Part shown: in pieces, positions 1 through 8,354 of the stretch
Layout of the letters: every line of letters starts with the position of its first letter
Numbering within the stretch: position 1 is the stretch's first letter
Source of the DNA: CAYXVU01 sp964468725
GTDB taxonomy: Bacteria > Acidobacteriota > Blastocatellia > UBA7656
Length of the DNA: 64,000 nucleotides
Direction of reading: 5' to 3'
Assembly (NCBI GenBank): GCA_964468725.1
Contig: CAYXVU010000004.1
Location: 1-64,000, forward strand
Notes under the pieces: generated by a model
What the model was told of the DNA's origin: nothing
What the model saw: the letters and a program-made list of their open reading frames with translations, nothing else
Databases searched by the model: none
Translations under genes and position numbers: made by a program

Positions 1-2
1 CG

Positions 3-683
3 CTGAAAGACAACTTTCTGGTCGGCTGTCGCCAAAGCGGAGGCAATTGTCCAGACCAAGCCGGGCCGGATCATGATTTCGGCAGTTCACCGATTCTGCA
101 TACCCTTGCCAATGGAAAACAGGTTCTGCTCTGCGGTCAGAAATCCGGCGTGATGTGGGCGCTTGACCCTGACCAAAAAGGGAAAGCGTTATGGCAAACT
201 AAAGTCGGCAATGGCGGCGCGCTCGGTGGCATTGAATGGGGAGTTGCAGCGGATCGAGAGGCCGTCTATGTTCCGGTTGCCGACCCCGGCGGCCAATCTC
301 GCAAGCCGGGACTGACAGCAATTAAGATTGCGACGGGCGAGGTGCTTTGGCATGTGCCTGCGCCGAAAGCCGAATGCTATTGGGGGACAGCCCGCTGCAC
401 CAATTCGCAATCGGCAGCCGCAACGGTCATTCCCGGCGTGGTCTTTTCGGGCACATCGGATGGACGGTTACGCGCCTACTCGACCAAAGACGGTACGATT
501 ATTTGGCAAGTGGATACGGCGGTTCCAACTAAGACTGTCAACAGCGGAGAAGTAAAAGGGGGGACGCTCGACGGCGGTGGCCCGACTATCGCCAATGGCG
601 TTTTGTACACCAATTCCGGCTATGGTCGGCTCATCGGACAAGCGGGCAATCTCCTACTAGCTTTCTCGGTTGATGGGAAGTGA
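3..683 (+). CDS. PQQ-propeller dehydrogenase, C-terminal part (polyvinyl-alcohol-dehydrogenase-like), 5' truncated by window edge
   Basis: The open frame runs in from the window edge, so the N-terminus is missing; 226 codons are visible before TGA. The text contains PQQ-propeller blades: DFGSSPIL, GQKSGVMWALDP, LWQTKVG, GGIEWGVAAD, AVYVPVAD, and later VVFSGTSDGRLRAYSTKDG and PTIANGVLYTNSGYG. The order DFGSSP / QKSGVMWALDP / GGALGGIEWG is characteristic of the polyvinyl-alcohol dehydrogenase (cytochrome-type) branch of the PQQ enzymes. Such proteins act in the periplasm, oxidising alcohols and passing electrons to cytochrome c. The substrate cannot be told from this fragment. A YVTN propeller gene follows 60 bp downstream on the same strand, a pairing often seen with PQQ-dependent dehydrogenases. 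Confidence 0.85.
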   Translation: MKDNFLVGCRQSGGNCPDQAGPDHDFGSSPILHTLANGKQVLLCGQKSGVMWALDPDQKGKALWQTKVGNGGALGGIEWGVAADREAVYVPVADPGGQSRKPGLTAIKIATGEVLWHVPAPKAECYWGTARCTNSQSAAATVIPGVVFSGTSDGRLRAYSTKDGTIIWQVDTAVPTKTVNSGEVKGGTLDGGGPTIANGVLYTNSGYGRLIGQAGNLLLAFSVDGK

Positions 684-742
684 GGCCACAACCGCATTAA
701 CAAATTCTTTTCAGTCAACGGCCAGCCCGAACAGAATCGCGC

Positions 743-1798
743 ATGAAACATAAAAATTTTTCGCTCCTGATCATCTCTTCTGCTCTCATTTGTCTGACCT
801 GCAACTCTCACTCAACAACACAACCGCCAGCGCCGCAGTCCGCGCCGACCTTGCTGGTCTATATTACCAATGAAGGGTCGGGCGACCTCAGCGTGATTGA
901 CGCTGCTCGCAATGAAGTCATCGCAACCGTGCCGCTCGGCAAACGCCCGCGTGGGGTTCACATTGCGCCCGACAACAAAACCATCTTCGTCGCCCTCAGC
1001 GGCTCACCGTTCGCACCGCCTGGCGTAGATGAATCCACCTTGCCGCCACCTGACAAAACCGCCGATGGCATCGGCGTCGTTAATGTGGAACGCAATCTCT
1101 TCGTTAAGCTGATGCCCGGCGGTTCCGACCCGGAAGAGTTCGCCCTCAGTCTCGATGGCAGTAAGTTGTACGTTACGAACGAAGATGTCGGACTAGCAAG
1201 CGTCATCGAAGTTGTAAGCGGACAGACCTTGCAAACTTTCGAAGTCGGTGATGAACCGGAAGGCGTCACCCTCAGCCCGAATGGAAAATTTGTCTATGTG
1301 ACTTCTGAAGATGACGGAACGGTTTCGGTGCTTGACACCAGCACGCAAAAAATTTTAACGACGATCAAAGTCGGACGCCGCCCGCGCGCGGTCGCATTTT
1401 TACCGAACAGTTCACGTGCCTATGTGTCGCTGGAAAACGACGGCGCACTTGCAGTGGTTGATTCGGCCAAACACAGTCTCATAAAAACGATTCTCTTCGA
1501 AGGTGAAGGGGTAAAGCCGATGGGCATCGCGGTTGCGCCGGATGGCAAGAAAATTTATGTGACGACGGGGCGATTCGGCAAAGTCTTTGCCCTCGATACC
1601 GCTACCGATCAAGTCGTCGGCTCAGTCGAAGCCGGTCAGCGTCCATGGGGTATCGCCATCACGCCGGATGGCAATACCCTCTACACGGCCAACGGCCCCG
1701 CTAATGATGTCTCGGTGATTGACGCCGCAACGCTGCAAGTGACGGCCAAGATCAAAGTCGGAGACCGCCCCTGGGGTGTTGCAATCTTGTCGAGATAA
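743..1798 (+). CDS. Secreted YVTN-family beta-propeller protein
   Basis: 351 residues. The first 25 residues form a signal peptide with a hydrophobic stretch ending in LTCNS; a Cys is present but Thr at -1 is atypical for a lipobox, so lipidation is uncertain. After a Pro/Ala-rich linker come about seven YVTN-type blades, each with a pattern like VYVTSEDDGTVSVLDTST, KIYVTTGRFGKVFALDTAT and TLYTANGPANDVSVIDAAT, each followed by a GxRPxGVAxxPDG turn. This matches the group named PQQ-dependent catabolism-associated beta-propeller proteins. The role is unknown; adjacency to the PQQ dehydrogenase (60 bp upstream, same strand, no obvious terminator) suggests an accessory or sensing function in the same periplasmic pathway. 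This last point is inference. Confidence 0.85.
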   Translation: MKHKNFSLLIISSALICLTCNSHSTTQPPAPQSAPTLLVYITNEGSGDLSVIDAARNEVIATVPLGKRPRGVHIAPDNKTIFVALSGSPFAPPGVDESTLPPPDKTADGIGVVNVERNLFVKLMPGGSDPEEFALSLDGSKLYVTNEDVGLASVIEVVSGQTLQTFEVGDEPEGVTLSPNGKFVYVTSEDDGTVSVLDTSTQKILTTIKVGRRPRAVAFLPNSSRAYVSLENDGALAVVDSAKHSLIKTILFEGEGVKPMGIAVAPDGKKIYVTTGRFGKVFALDTATDQVVGSVEAGQRPWGIAITPDGNTLYTANGPANDVSVIDAATLQVTAKIKVGDRPWGVAILSR

Positions 1799-1822
1799 AA
1801 ATCCGACAATCAATGCGAGAGA

Positions 1823-1921
1823 GTTGAGAGGCGGTCTCTGACCGCCGGTCTTTCGCACCAGCACGGCGGTCAGAGACCGCCTCTCAACGAACCGTTCTCA
1901 TTTTGTTGAGCAATTCGGTAT
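1823..1921. repeat. 99-bp dispersed palindromic repeat, copy A
   Basis: A perfect 24-bp inverted repeat (1823-1846 with 1865-1888) around an 18-nt loop, followed by a conserved 33-nt tail ending in CAATTCGGTAT. Each arm is itself a small hairpin (GGCGGTC-TCT-GACCGCC on the left, GGCGGTC-AGA-GACCGCC on the right). A second copy lies at 30539-30637 with the same arm, loop and tail lengths. It sits between the convergent ends of the propeller gene and the minus-strand hydrolase, so it may also end transcription from both sides. Confidence 0.9.
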
Positions 1922-1929
1922 CAGATCGC

Positions 1930-2916
1930 TTACTTCTTCAAATACTCATCGAACCACTCAATCGCCAGTTTGATCGCCTGCTCGCGGGCTTCGCGGTAGA
2001 TGCCGTAATGCGTGATGTTGGGAATCGAGACGTATCTCTTCTTCGTGCCGGGCATGCGGTCAAAGGCAAGCTTCGCATGGTCTTTGTTGTCGAAGAGTTC
2101 TTCTTTTTCAGCAACGATAAAGAGCGCAGCGCAATCTTTGACCTTTGCAGCATCTTCGACTGGCGCGTAATGCATTAATTTGTCACGAATCGGTGCGCCG
2201 ATGAGATTGCCGCGCACGCGTGCGCGAGGTTCCGGGTAACCGATTTCGCCGCGCGCCCGTTTCATAGCTTCTTCACGGGTGGCTTGAGTTTCCGTGTCCC
2301 CTAAGACGACCCAACGCGAATCGAAAGCTCCGACCTGACTGACGATGGCTTTGACGCGCGTATCATGCGCCGCCATATAAAAGACGTGCCCGCCGGAATA
2401 GCTAGACCCGCGCAGCCCGATGCGATTTTTATCGACCATCGCCTCGCCCATCGCCCAGTTGATGACATTGAACCAGTCGGCGGTCTGTTCGATGGGGTCA
2501 ATGTATTCGCGCAACTCTTCGACCTGTGCCGTATAGCGACGACCTTCTCGCTTTTCCGGCGGCGCGGTGAGAAGGATGCGACCATCGCTCTGCCCCCAAC
2601 CGCGATAGTCGAAGGTCACGACCAGATAACCGGCATTGGCCAGTTGCACAGCGTCCCACCGAAAGTTCGCCGCCGTGCCGCCCCATCCGTGCGCCATGAT
2701 GATGGTTGGCAGCGGTTTGCCCGTCAAAGTTTTCAGCGAGAAGAGTTCCGCAGTCAGGCGCACACCTTCGCTCATGATATTGGCGGTGCGAAATTCGATA
2801 TTGTCGGGCGCTTTGTACGATTGCGCCGAAGTCGGTTGTTGCGCGCAGATCGGGGTAGACGTGCCAATCAGCGAAAGGCAAATGAAAATCAGCGTAATCA
2901 CATATTTTTTTTGCAA
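1930..2916 (-). CDS. Secreted alpha/beta hydrolase (CocE/S15-like)
   Basis: I start the gene at TTG 2916: the sequence AGGAGG (2923-2928) sits 6 nt upstream, and the resulting N-terminus QKKYVITLIFICLSLIG...CAQQ is a clean signal peptide, whereas the longer frame adds residues with no signal. The mature protein has the oxyanion motif HGWGG, then FDYRGWGQSDG, the nucleophile elbow GSSYSGG (Ser about residue 172; the G-x-S-Y-x-G form is typical of cocaine-esterase/X-Pro-peptidase relatives), an acid in EELFDN (about 276) and His in NITHYG (about 303). It should hydrolyse an ester or amide in the periplasm; substrate unknown. It starts 37 bp after the amidohydrolase stop codon and is likely in the same operon. 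Confidence 0.85.
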   Translation of the reverse strand: MQKKYVITLIFICLSLIGTSTPICAQQPTSAQSYKAPDNIEFRTANIMSEGVRLTAELFSLKTLTGKPLPTIIMAHGWGGTAANFRWDAVQLANAGYLVVTFDYRGWGQSDGRILLTAPPEKREGRRYTAQVEELREYIDPIEQTADWFNVINWAMGEAMVDKNRIGLRGSSYSGGHVFYMAAHDTRVKAIVSQVGAFDSRWVVLGDTETQATREEAMKRARGEIGYPEPRARVRGNLIGAPIRDKLMHYAPVEDAAKVKDCAALFIVAEKEELFDNKDHAKLAFDRMPGTKKRYVSIPNITHYGIYREAREQAIKLAIEWFDEYLKK

Positions 2917-2953
2917 GGCGTTCCTCCTGAGAAAGGTCTGGCAATCAATCAAC

Positions 2954-4120
2954 TCAATGCAGCCCGCGCCCCATCAGATCAACGAAGTTATCGTGATAGA
3001 AACGCTGTTTGGCGCGCTCGCTGACGCGAGTCAAGTTCTGTTCGAATCGTTTGATGGGGTTGCGCCCGCCTTCCACATGGGGATAGTCGGAGGAGAAGAG
3101 ACAGACATCTTCTCCTGCCTGTTCAATCACCCAACCAACATCTTCCGTTGGGTAAGGCGTGACGCGCACTTGACGTTGCAGGTATTCGGATGGACGCAGC
3201 GAGAGCTTTTGCAAGCGTTCTTCGTGCCGCCCGAATGCTTCGAGCGCCGAATCGAGTTGGCGCATCAACCCCGGCAGCCAGGTCGCGCCTTGTTCGATAC
3301 TACCGAATTTCAAGCGCGGGAATCGCTCCATCACACCATCAATAACCAACGTCGCAAGCGTCTGCGCAACCGGTACGGGTATGGCCATATAATCTACTGA
3401 ACGAAAGTTTTCGTCACCTCCATGAAAGTCTTTCACCGGCGGCAAACCATTTTCAAAGTAATCGGGATTGAGCAACTTCCCTCCCCCGCCGACGTGCATC
3501 ACAATGGGCAGTCCGGCTTCTTCCGCTTGCCGCCAGACGGCATCGAGTTGGAGATGACTGGGCGAGTGCCCTTTTGGGCAGGCAGACGCAATCAGCAGGG
3601 CTTTTGCACCTGCGGCGATGGCTTCGCCGATAAAGGCAGCAGCGCGTTCACAATCCATCAGCGGGACATAGCAAGTCGGCAACAGACGGCGGTCTGCCGA
3701 ACAAAAATCGAGCATGGCGCGATTATGTGCCCGCGCCACGCCATAGGTCAGTTCGACATCATCTCCATGTTCGAGCCGCACCATATAACTATTCCAAAAG
3801 GTATTGAAGACCAACTGGCTTTTGAAACCGAGTAGGTCGAGCGCCAGCGAGCGATCCGCTTTCAAAAATGCGCCCGTCGCCTGCCAGTTTTTTCGCGCCA
3901 TCAATTCGGCAGCATCGCGGGCGCGATATTCGGGATCGGCCTGATTGCGAAGAAAGGCGGGAAAATCTTCTAAGATGTGATGTACGCCAATGGCATTGAA
4001 GAAGTAATGTGGATCAATGCGCTCACGAATGTTCGGGTCAGCAAAGTCGTGCAGCATCGTCGGCGTCTCCATCAAATGCGAATCGGCATCGTGAATGGCT
4101 CGCGTTCCGGCATAGGTCAT
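2954..4120 (-). CDS. Amidohydrolase_2 family metal-dependent hydrolase
   Basis: About 388 residues from ATG 4120, chosen because GGAGG lies 9 nt upstream (the longer frame to 4171 has none). The N-terminal HDADSH (residues 10-15) stands where this TIM-barrel family usually has the metal-binding D/H-x-H strand; later motifs are IVMHVGGGG in the middle and LFSSDYPHVEGG near the end, where the Asp is the conserved catalytic/metal ligand of the ACMSD-like branch (PF04909). Relatives decarboxylate or hydrolyse ring-cleavage products. No signal peptide is seen, so it is cytosolic. It lies 82 bp downstream of the VOC gene and directly upstream of the exported hydrolase; VOC plus amidohydrolase plus hydrolase could be a small aromatic-compound degradation set, but the substrate is unknown. 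Confidence 0.85.
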   Translation of the reverse strand: MTYAGTRAIHDADSHLMETPTMLHDFADPNIRERIDPHYFFNAIGVHHILEDFPAFLRNQADPEYRARDAAELMARKNWQATGAFLKADRSLALDLLGFKSQLVFNTFWNSYMVRLEHGDDVELTYGVARAHNRAMLDFCSADRRLLPTCYVPLMDCERAAAFIGEAIAAGAKALLIASACPKGHSPSHLQLDAVWRQAEEAGLPIVMHVGGGGKLLNPDYFENGLPPVKDFHGGDENFRSVDYMAIPVPVAQTLATLVIDGVMERFPRLKFGSIEQGATWLPGLMRQLDSALEAFGRHEERLQKLSLRPSEYLQRQVRVTPYPTEDVGWVIEQAGEDVCLFSSDYPHVEGGRNPIKRFEQNLTRVSERAKQRFYHDNFVDLMGRGLH

Positions 4121-4202
4121 CGGCGATTTCCTCCACTCTTTCGTAAAGATGTAGCTAACGGTTCCCACCATTCCGATTCATCCGATTGATCGCCGCACCT
4201 GC

Positions 4203-5081
4203 TTACTGCGATTCAATCAACTCGATGGCGATGGCATCCGGCCCCTCAATCACTGCTGCGCGTTGTTTGCTTTTCCCGAAGCGATGGGAATCTTCGAGCA
4301 CTCTCACTCCGGCTTTTCGCAAAGCGTCGAGGGTTATCGAAAGGTCTGTGACGCTCAGGGCAATGTGATCAACAACCTGTCCGCGTGAGCTAACCAACCT
4401 CCCGGCTTGCTGGCGCGGATAGATAATCAGGCTGATGTTGCCGAAGCGCACGGTTGCAGCCGGTGCGCGAATCACATTGAGCGGTTGGCTCGGCGCAGCA
4501 AATGGAACCTCACACGGGATGGTCGGTGAGGCACGGCGAGTCGCTCCCAGATGTTTCACATACCAATCGGCGGCGCACAACGGCGCTTCGCTGTAGAGAT
4601 GCACGTGCAAGAAGGCCTGCGTGCTGGCCGTATTAATCTCTACCAGCGCGCCATCGGGCGCTTTCATATAGGCAAACAACAGCCCGGAATTGAGCTTCGT
4701 GATTGGCGTGTGAAACGTAACGCCGTTGGCGAGATGTCTTTGATATTCGGATTCCATCGCCGTGCTCCCCCACCCGAAATGCCAGATCGCACTCGTGGGG
4801 GAGATCGCAGGCGGTTGCTTCACTCGGTTAAAAAGGAGATACAGACTTTCGCTCTGCACGGCAACAAAGCCTGCGATTTCGGTCGCCTTCGTCACAGCGA
4901 AGGTTCGCGTATAAAAATTTATGGCTTGTGCCGGAGCCACAGAGTTTAGGTGTACATGATGAAAACGGACATCGCTGGCAGATTGTGCTAAGTTTGGGGA
5001 GACAGATAACCCGCAGAGTAAAGTGCCAATCCCGTATCCCAACAAGAGCACGAAGTTTTGTTCTATGCGTCGTCGCCTCAC
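4203..5081 (-). CDS. Exported VOC (glyoxalase/bleomycin-resistance fold) protein with two modules
   Basis: 292 residues from GTG 5081 with GGAG 9 nt upstream. The N-terminus RRRRIEQNFVLLLGYGIGTLLCGLSVSP is a likely signal peptide or membrane anchor. The body shows two VOC modules: the first begins FHHVHLNSVAPAQAINFYTRTF (about residues 40-140), the second runs from FLHVHLYSEAPLCAADWYVKHLG to DHIALSVTDL and GPDAIAIELIE at the end. The HVHL, HIAL and terminal Glu positions fit metal-binding sites of dioxygenases or glyoxalases. Export of a VOC protein is unusual. The gene is transcribed away from the thiamine-diphosphate operon; the gap between them holds that operon's promoter. Confidence 0.8.
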   Translation of the reverse strand: MRRRRIEQNFVLLLGYGIGTLLCGLSVSPNLAQSASDVRFHHVHLNSVAPAQAINFYTRTFAVTKATEIAGFVAVQSESLYLLFNRVKQPPAISPTSAIWHFGWGSTAMESEYQRHLANGVTFHTPITKLNSGLLFAYMKAPDGALVEINTASTQAFLHVHLYSEAPLCAADWYVKHLGATRRASPTIPCEVPFAAPSQPLNVIRAPAATVRFGNISLIIYPRQQAGRLVSSRGQVVDHIALSVTDLSITLDALRKAGVRVLEDSHRFGKSKQRAAVIEGPDAIAIELIESQ

Positions 5082-5208
5082 GTCTGTCTGCTCCGTCTCG
5101 AATCATTCGTACTGGGTGCGAATTGGCAATGCTCTCGACTCTGACTCGCTTTCAACTGAGGATCAAGGTCATCCGCTAATGACCATCTAAACATCTGAAA
5201 TTGCTGCG

Positions 5209-5249
5209 TTGCCTGACGATGCCAATTTCACTATACTTACCGCGCGGTA
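5209..5249 (+). promoter_or_regulatory. Sigma-70 promoter with TetR-like palindromic operator
   Basis: TTGCCT (5209-5214), 17-nt spacer, TATACT (5232-5237). Immediately after the -10 lies the perfect 12-bp palindrome TACCGCGCGGTA (5238-5249), at the expected transcription start. The shape resembles TetR-family operators. It drives the thiamine-diphosphate enzyme operon with a leader of about 155 nt. This is the main content of the 318-bp gap between the genes at 5081 and 5400. No TetR gene is visible within the window. Confidence 0.65.
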
Positions 5250-5277
5250 GGCAAGTAATCCATCAATTTTTTAACCG

Positions 5278-5293
5278 TTTTGTTTAAACAAAA
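5278..5293. promoter_or_regulatory. 16-bp perfect palindrome in the leader of the ThDP operon
   Basis: TTTTGTTTAAACAAAA is a perfect inverted repeat in the untranslated leader, 107 bp before the start codon. It is AT-only at the centre, unlike its surroundings, and could be a second regulator site. No T-tract or GC stem is present, so it is not a terminator. Confidence 0.45.
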
Positions 5294-5399
5294 TTTCCGA
5301 TGGGCGCGAACTCTTTTGTCGGATCACCGAGAATGGGAAGACCCGCCATTGGGCGACCAGGCTCACTCAGCCCAGCACAAGACAAGACGAAGGAGAGAG

Positions 5400-7346
5400 A
5401 TGAAAAGCAATAAAAAGAGCGCAGCAACTCAAACCGATACGTCCAGAAGAAAGTTTATAACGAAAGCAATGGCGAGTGCGGGCGCAACCACGTTAATGGC
5501 CATCAGCCAAAGTGACACGGTTGCGGCTGAAGATGCAGTTCAAAAAGCTATTAGAATTCCTGACGAATTCGCACAGGCAGCGCAGACGACGACTCCGCCC
5601 GTCAACTTCCCGATGACCGGCGCGCAGGTCTTCGCTCGAATCTGCAAAGAAGAAGGGCTGGCGGCGTTATTTTGTTGTCCCGGCAATTACAGTGTCGTCA
5701 ACGCCATCGCTCAAGAAGGCATTCCGACCTACTCCGGGCGGCATGAAGGCGCAATGTGCCACGCTGCCGACGCATTCTGCCGCGTGACCGGAGAAGTCGC
5801 CGCCGCATCCGGCACCGAAGGCCCCGGCTTCACAGACATGATTTGCGCGATTGCCGCTGCCAATGCGGCGCGCTCTCCGGTTCTCGTGCTGGCTTCCAAC
5901 ATGTCATTGTTCACCGAAGACACGGAAGCCGGTATTCAGCTCGGTTATCAACAACCGACTACCGAAGGACTAAAGAAGTATGGCAAGCGACTGATCAATC
6001 CCTCGCGCATACACGAGTATGGCGCGTATGCCTTTCGGCAACTGCGCTCCGGCGTTCCTCGCCCAGTCCACATAGATTTTCCGAGCGAAGTCTATCGCGC
6101 CCAATTCAAAACCGCAGGCGATCTGGCTTATTACTATGACAAAGCCAAATATCGCACATCTGCGAAACCGTATCCGGGACCGAAAGAGCTACAAGCCGCG
6201 ATTGCTCTGCTCAAGCAAGCCGTGCGACCCATCATCGTTTCCAGCAACGGAGTCTTCTACAGTCGCGCATGGGAAGCATTAAAGGCGTTAGCCGAAAAAG
6301 CAGATATTCCGGTCGTCGAATCCGGCGCGATGAAAGGGCAATTCTCCGACGCCCATCCGCTGTCAGCCAACGCAGCGCCGAGCGCGTTGGCGAGCGCCGA
6401 TGTCGTCATATTGGTCGGTCAGTATTGCATGCCGACGGTCGGCGAATTCGCATTCGGGCCGGATGCGAAATACATTCGCATTGACCCTTGTGCCGAAGAC
6501 ATCGGTCGCAATCTGCCGATTGATGTCGGCATCGTGAGTTGTGAAAAGGCTGCTCTCGAAGCGCTCGCCGAAACGATGCCAGCAATGAAACATGAAGCGT
6601 GGGTTGCAGAGATTGCCGCCGCACGGCAAAAGTTTGAAGACGAGCTAGACAGCTTCTATAAAATTGGCATGGGCTACGCGGATGCGGTTCATCCGGCAGT
6701 GATCGCAAAAGAATTGAGCAATTTTATGTACCGAGGCAAATTGCCAAAAGAGCAGACGACCTTTGTCTCCGGCGGCTATGGCATTGCTCGTTACGTTCGT
6801 CGCTGGCTGCGCGGCTATCGCCCCGGTCAAATCCTCAACGGCGCTTATCAATATGGAGCGATTGGCCCGGATATCGGCTATGCATTCGGAGCCAGCGTAG
6901 CAGTACAAAACGGCATCAGTGTTCAAGCTCCCTACAAAGGCGCGCCTGTGATTGCGGTTACTGGTGATGCGGGATTCGGTTATACAGCGATGGACTTGGA
7001 GACAGCTTCAAAGTATCGCATGCCGATGATCGTCATCGTCTACAACAACAATGCATGGGGAACATGGACAGGCAATCGCCGAGACCCGCGCGCATTGAGT
7101 CTGCATCTGTTTCAAGAGAACGTGCGGTATGACAAAGTGGGTGAAGCTCTCGGCGCGCACGGCGAATACGTAACCAGACCACAAGATTTCCGACCGGCGC
7201 TTGAACGCTGTTATCAGCTTGCGGTCAAAGAGCGCCGACCTTCGGTAATCAATTGCCAGGCGAAAAAAGAGTTTTGGATTAGAGAACAATTCCCACCCGG
7301 TTTTCTCGGAACCATTGAACCGGGCTGTATGTCTTACAATCACTAA
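5400..7346 (+). CDS. Tat-exported thiamine-diphosphate-dependent enzyme (acetolactate synthase / benzoylformate decarboxylase-like)
   Basis: 648 residues from ATG 5400, preceded by AAGGAGAG; a longer in-frame extension to 5280 has no ribosome binding site. Residues 13-35 form a twin-arginine signal ([17 protein letters not shown]). The three ThDP-enzyme domains follow: an N-terminal Pyr domain with the activating Glu in RHEGA (about 116) and [14 protein letters not shown]; a middle domain; and a C-terminal PP domain with the cofactor motif GDAGFGY (about 522) and NNNAW (about 549). Relatives decarboxylate or ligate 2-keto acids in the cytosol, so export of the folded holoenzyme via Tat is notable. 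It is followed by an unknown gene and a cytochrome c, suggesting that electrons from an oxidative decarboxylation go to the respiratory chain. The substrate is not known. Confidence 0.88.
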   Translation: MKSNKKSAATQTDTSRRKFITKAMASAGATTLMAISQSDTVAAEDAVQKAIRIPDEFAQAAQTTTPPVNFPMTGAQVFARICKEEGLAALFCCPGNYSVVNAIAQEGIPTYSGRHEGAMCHAADAFCRVTGEVAAASGTEGPGFTDMICAIAAANAARSPVLVLASNMSLFTEDTEAGIQLGYQQPTTEGLKKYGKRLINPSRIHEYGAYAFRQLRSGVPRPVHIDFPSEVYRAQFKTAGDLAYYYDKAKYRTSAKPYPGPKELQAAIALLKQAVRPIIVSSNGVFYSRAWEALKALAEKADIPVVESGAMKGQFSDAHPLSANAAPSALASADVVILVGQYCMPTVGEFAFGPDAKYIRIDPCAEDIGRNLPIDVGIVSCEKAALEALAETMPAMKHEAWVAEIAAARQKFEDELDSFYKIGMGYADAVHPAVIAKELSNFMYRGKLPKEQTTFVSGGYGIARYVRRWLRGYRPGQILNGAYQYGAIGPDIGYAFGASVAVQNGISVQAPYKGAPVIAVTGDAGFGYTAMDLETASKYRMPMIVIVYNNNAWGTWTGNRRDPRALSLHLFQENVRYDKVGEALGAHGEYVTRPQDFRPALERCYQLAVKERRPSVINCQAKKEFWIREQFPPGFLGTIEPGCMSYNH

Positions 7347-7429
7347 AAGCGGTTGGCAGTCAACCGTCAAAGATTGACGGTGGTGACAAAGAGACGAGAA
7401 ACGGCGGCCATCATAAAGGGACTGACAAA

Positions 7430-7891
7430 ATGGCAAAGGGTTCTCTGCAAATCGTCAGAGATATATTGCAAGAGTATGCAGATCGCGGCATCTTTCGCGG
7501 CTTTGCGGAAAACAGAAGCGGACAATTCCAGTTCGTCTGGCTGCACCAACATCAGATGCATTTGCGCGCTGACACCGCAATGCACACATTGCGATTTGCT
7601 GGCCTGTTCCCCGCAATCACCGCACGTTCGCAGATGTACGCGGAATTAAAACGCTATATTCAAGAGCGACACGACCGTGCGGTTCCGGAGCATCGGCGCG
7701 TTGACCGGCGGCGAGCTGAAGTCACCTGCTCGAATCGTAACGCTTCCGTTTCGATCATTCTCACGGTGAAGAATCGGCAGTATGCTTACGGCGTAAAAAA
7801 GATTGTCAACCTCGTGCATGACATCTTCTTGCATCTGCGCGATGTGTACCCCGAATACTTAATGGAGAATTTCGATGTTCCACAAGAATAA
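7430..7891 (+). CDS. Conserved-looking hypothetical protein in ThDP operon
   Basis: 153 residues, no recognised domain and no signal peptide or membrane segment. AAAGGG lies about 8 nt before the ATG. The protein is mixed alpha/beta by eye, His-rich around residues 40-55 ([14 protein letters not shown]), with Arg-rich middle ([17 protein letters not shown]) and an acidic C-terminus ([21 protein letters not shown]). Its end overlaps the start of the cytochrome gene by 17 bp, so the two are translationally coupled. The [28 protein letters not shown] stretch has the regular look of a folded beta-alpha unit, so I judge it real. A role as partner of the ThDP enzyme or the cytochrome is inference only. 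Confidence 0.65.
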   Translation: MAKGSLQIVRDILQEYADRGIFRGFAENRSGQFQFVWLHQHQMHLRADTAMHTLRFAGLFPAITARSQMYAELKRYIQERHDRAVPEHRRVDRRRAEVTCSNRNASVSIILTVKNRQYAYGVKKIVNLVHDIFLHLRDVYPEYLMENFDVPQE

Positions 7892-8312
7892 CTTTTCGAG
7901 GGCGCAGCGATGGCTTGCCACAACTGTAAGCATCAGCTTTGTCATGGTGTTCGCAATCATCTGCAGCGCCACTCCTCGAATGCTGCAAGCCCGACGCAAC
8001 GCCGAAGCGCAGAAACTCAAAAATCCCCTTCCCGCTGATGCCGAATCCATCGAAGCCGGAAAGCTACTCTATAAACGCCATTGCGCTTCTTGTCATGGCC
8101 CGCAGGCCAAAGGCGATGGCGGGATGTCCCTATCCGGCGGCACGCCTTCCGATTTGACGGATGAGACCTGGGATTACGGGTCAACAGATGGCGAAATTTT
8201 CATTGCGATTCGGGATGGCGTATCGGCTGATATGCTAGCCTACAAAGAAAAACTGAGTGAAAAACAGATCTGGCAGGTAGTCAGTTTTTTGCGCTCACTG
8301 GCTTCGAAATGA
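7875..8312 (+). CDS. Periplasmic class-I cytochrome c
   Basis: 145 residues with an N-terminal membrane anchor or signal (about residues 13-33, rich in V, I and F). One heme-binding motif, CASCH (residues 70-74), is followed by GPQAKGDGG, typical of small soluble cytochromes c of the cbb3/c6-like class. The C-terminus [26 protein letters not shown] holds the expected axial Met and the closing helix. The start overlaps the upstream gene by 17 bp. It probably accepts electrons from the exported ThDP enzyme encoded two genes upstream. Confidence 0.88.
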   Translation: MFHKNNFSRAQRWLATTVSISFVMVFAIICSATPRMLQARRNAEAQKLKNPLPADAESIEAGKLLYKRHCASCHGPQAKGDGGMSLSGGTPSDLTDETWDYGSTDGEIFIAIRDGVSADMLAYKEKLSEKQIWQVVSFLRSLASK

Positions 8313-8326
8313 AATAACAAGTCAGT

Positions 8327-8354
8327 GAGATCAAGCAATCACCCTTGTGATCTC
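8327..8354. terminator. Weak inverted repeat between convergent genes
   Basis: GAGATCA (8327-8333) and TGATCTC (8348-8354) flank a 14-nt loop between the cytochrome c end and the regulator's stop codon. The 7-bp stem has no T-tract, so termination activity is doubtful. Confidence 0.3.

Noticed and set aside
5250..5399. Possible thiamine-pyrophosphate riboswitch before the ThDP enzyme
   Set aside because: The conserved CTGAGA and ACCTGATCTGGAT segments of a TPP riboswitch are not present.
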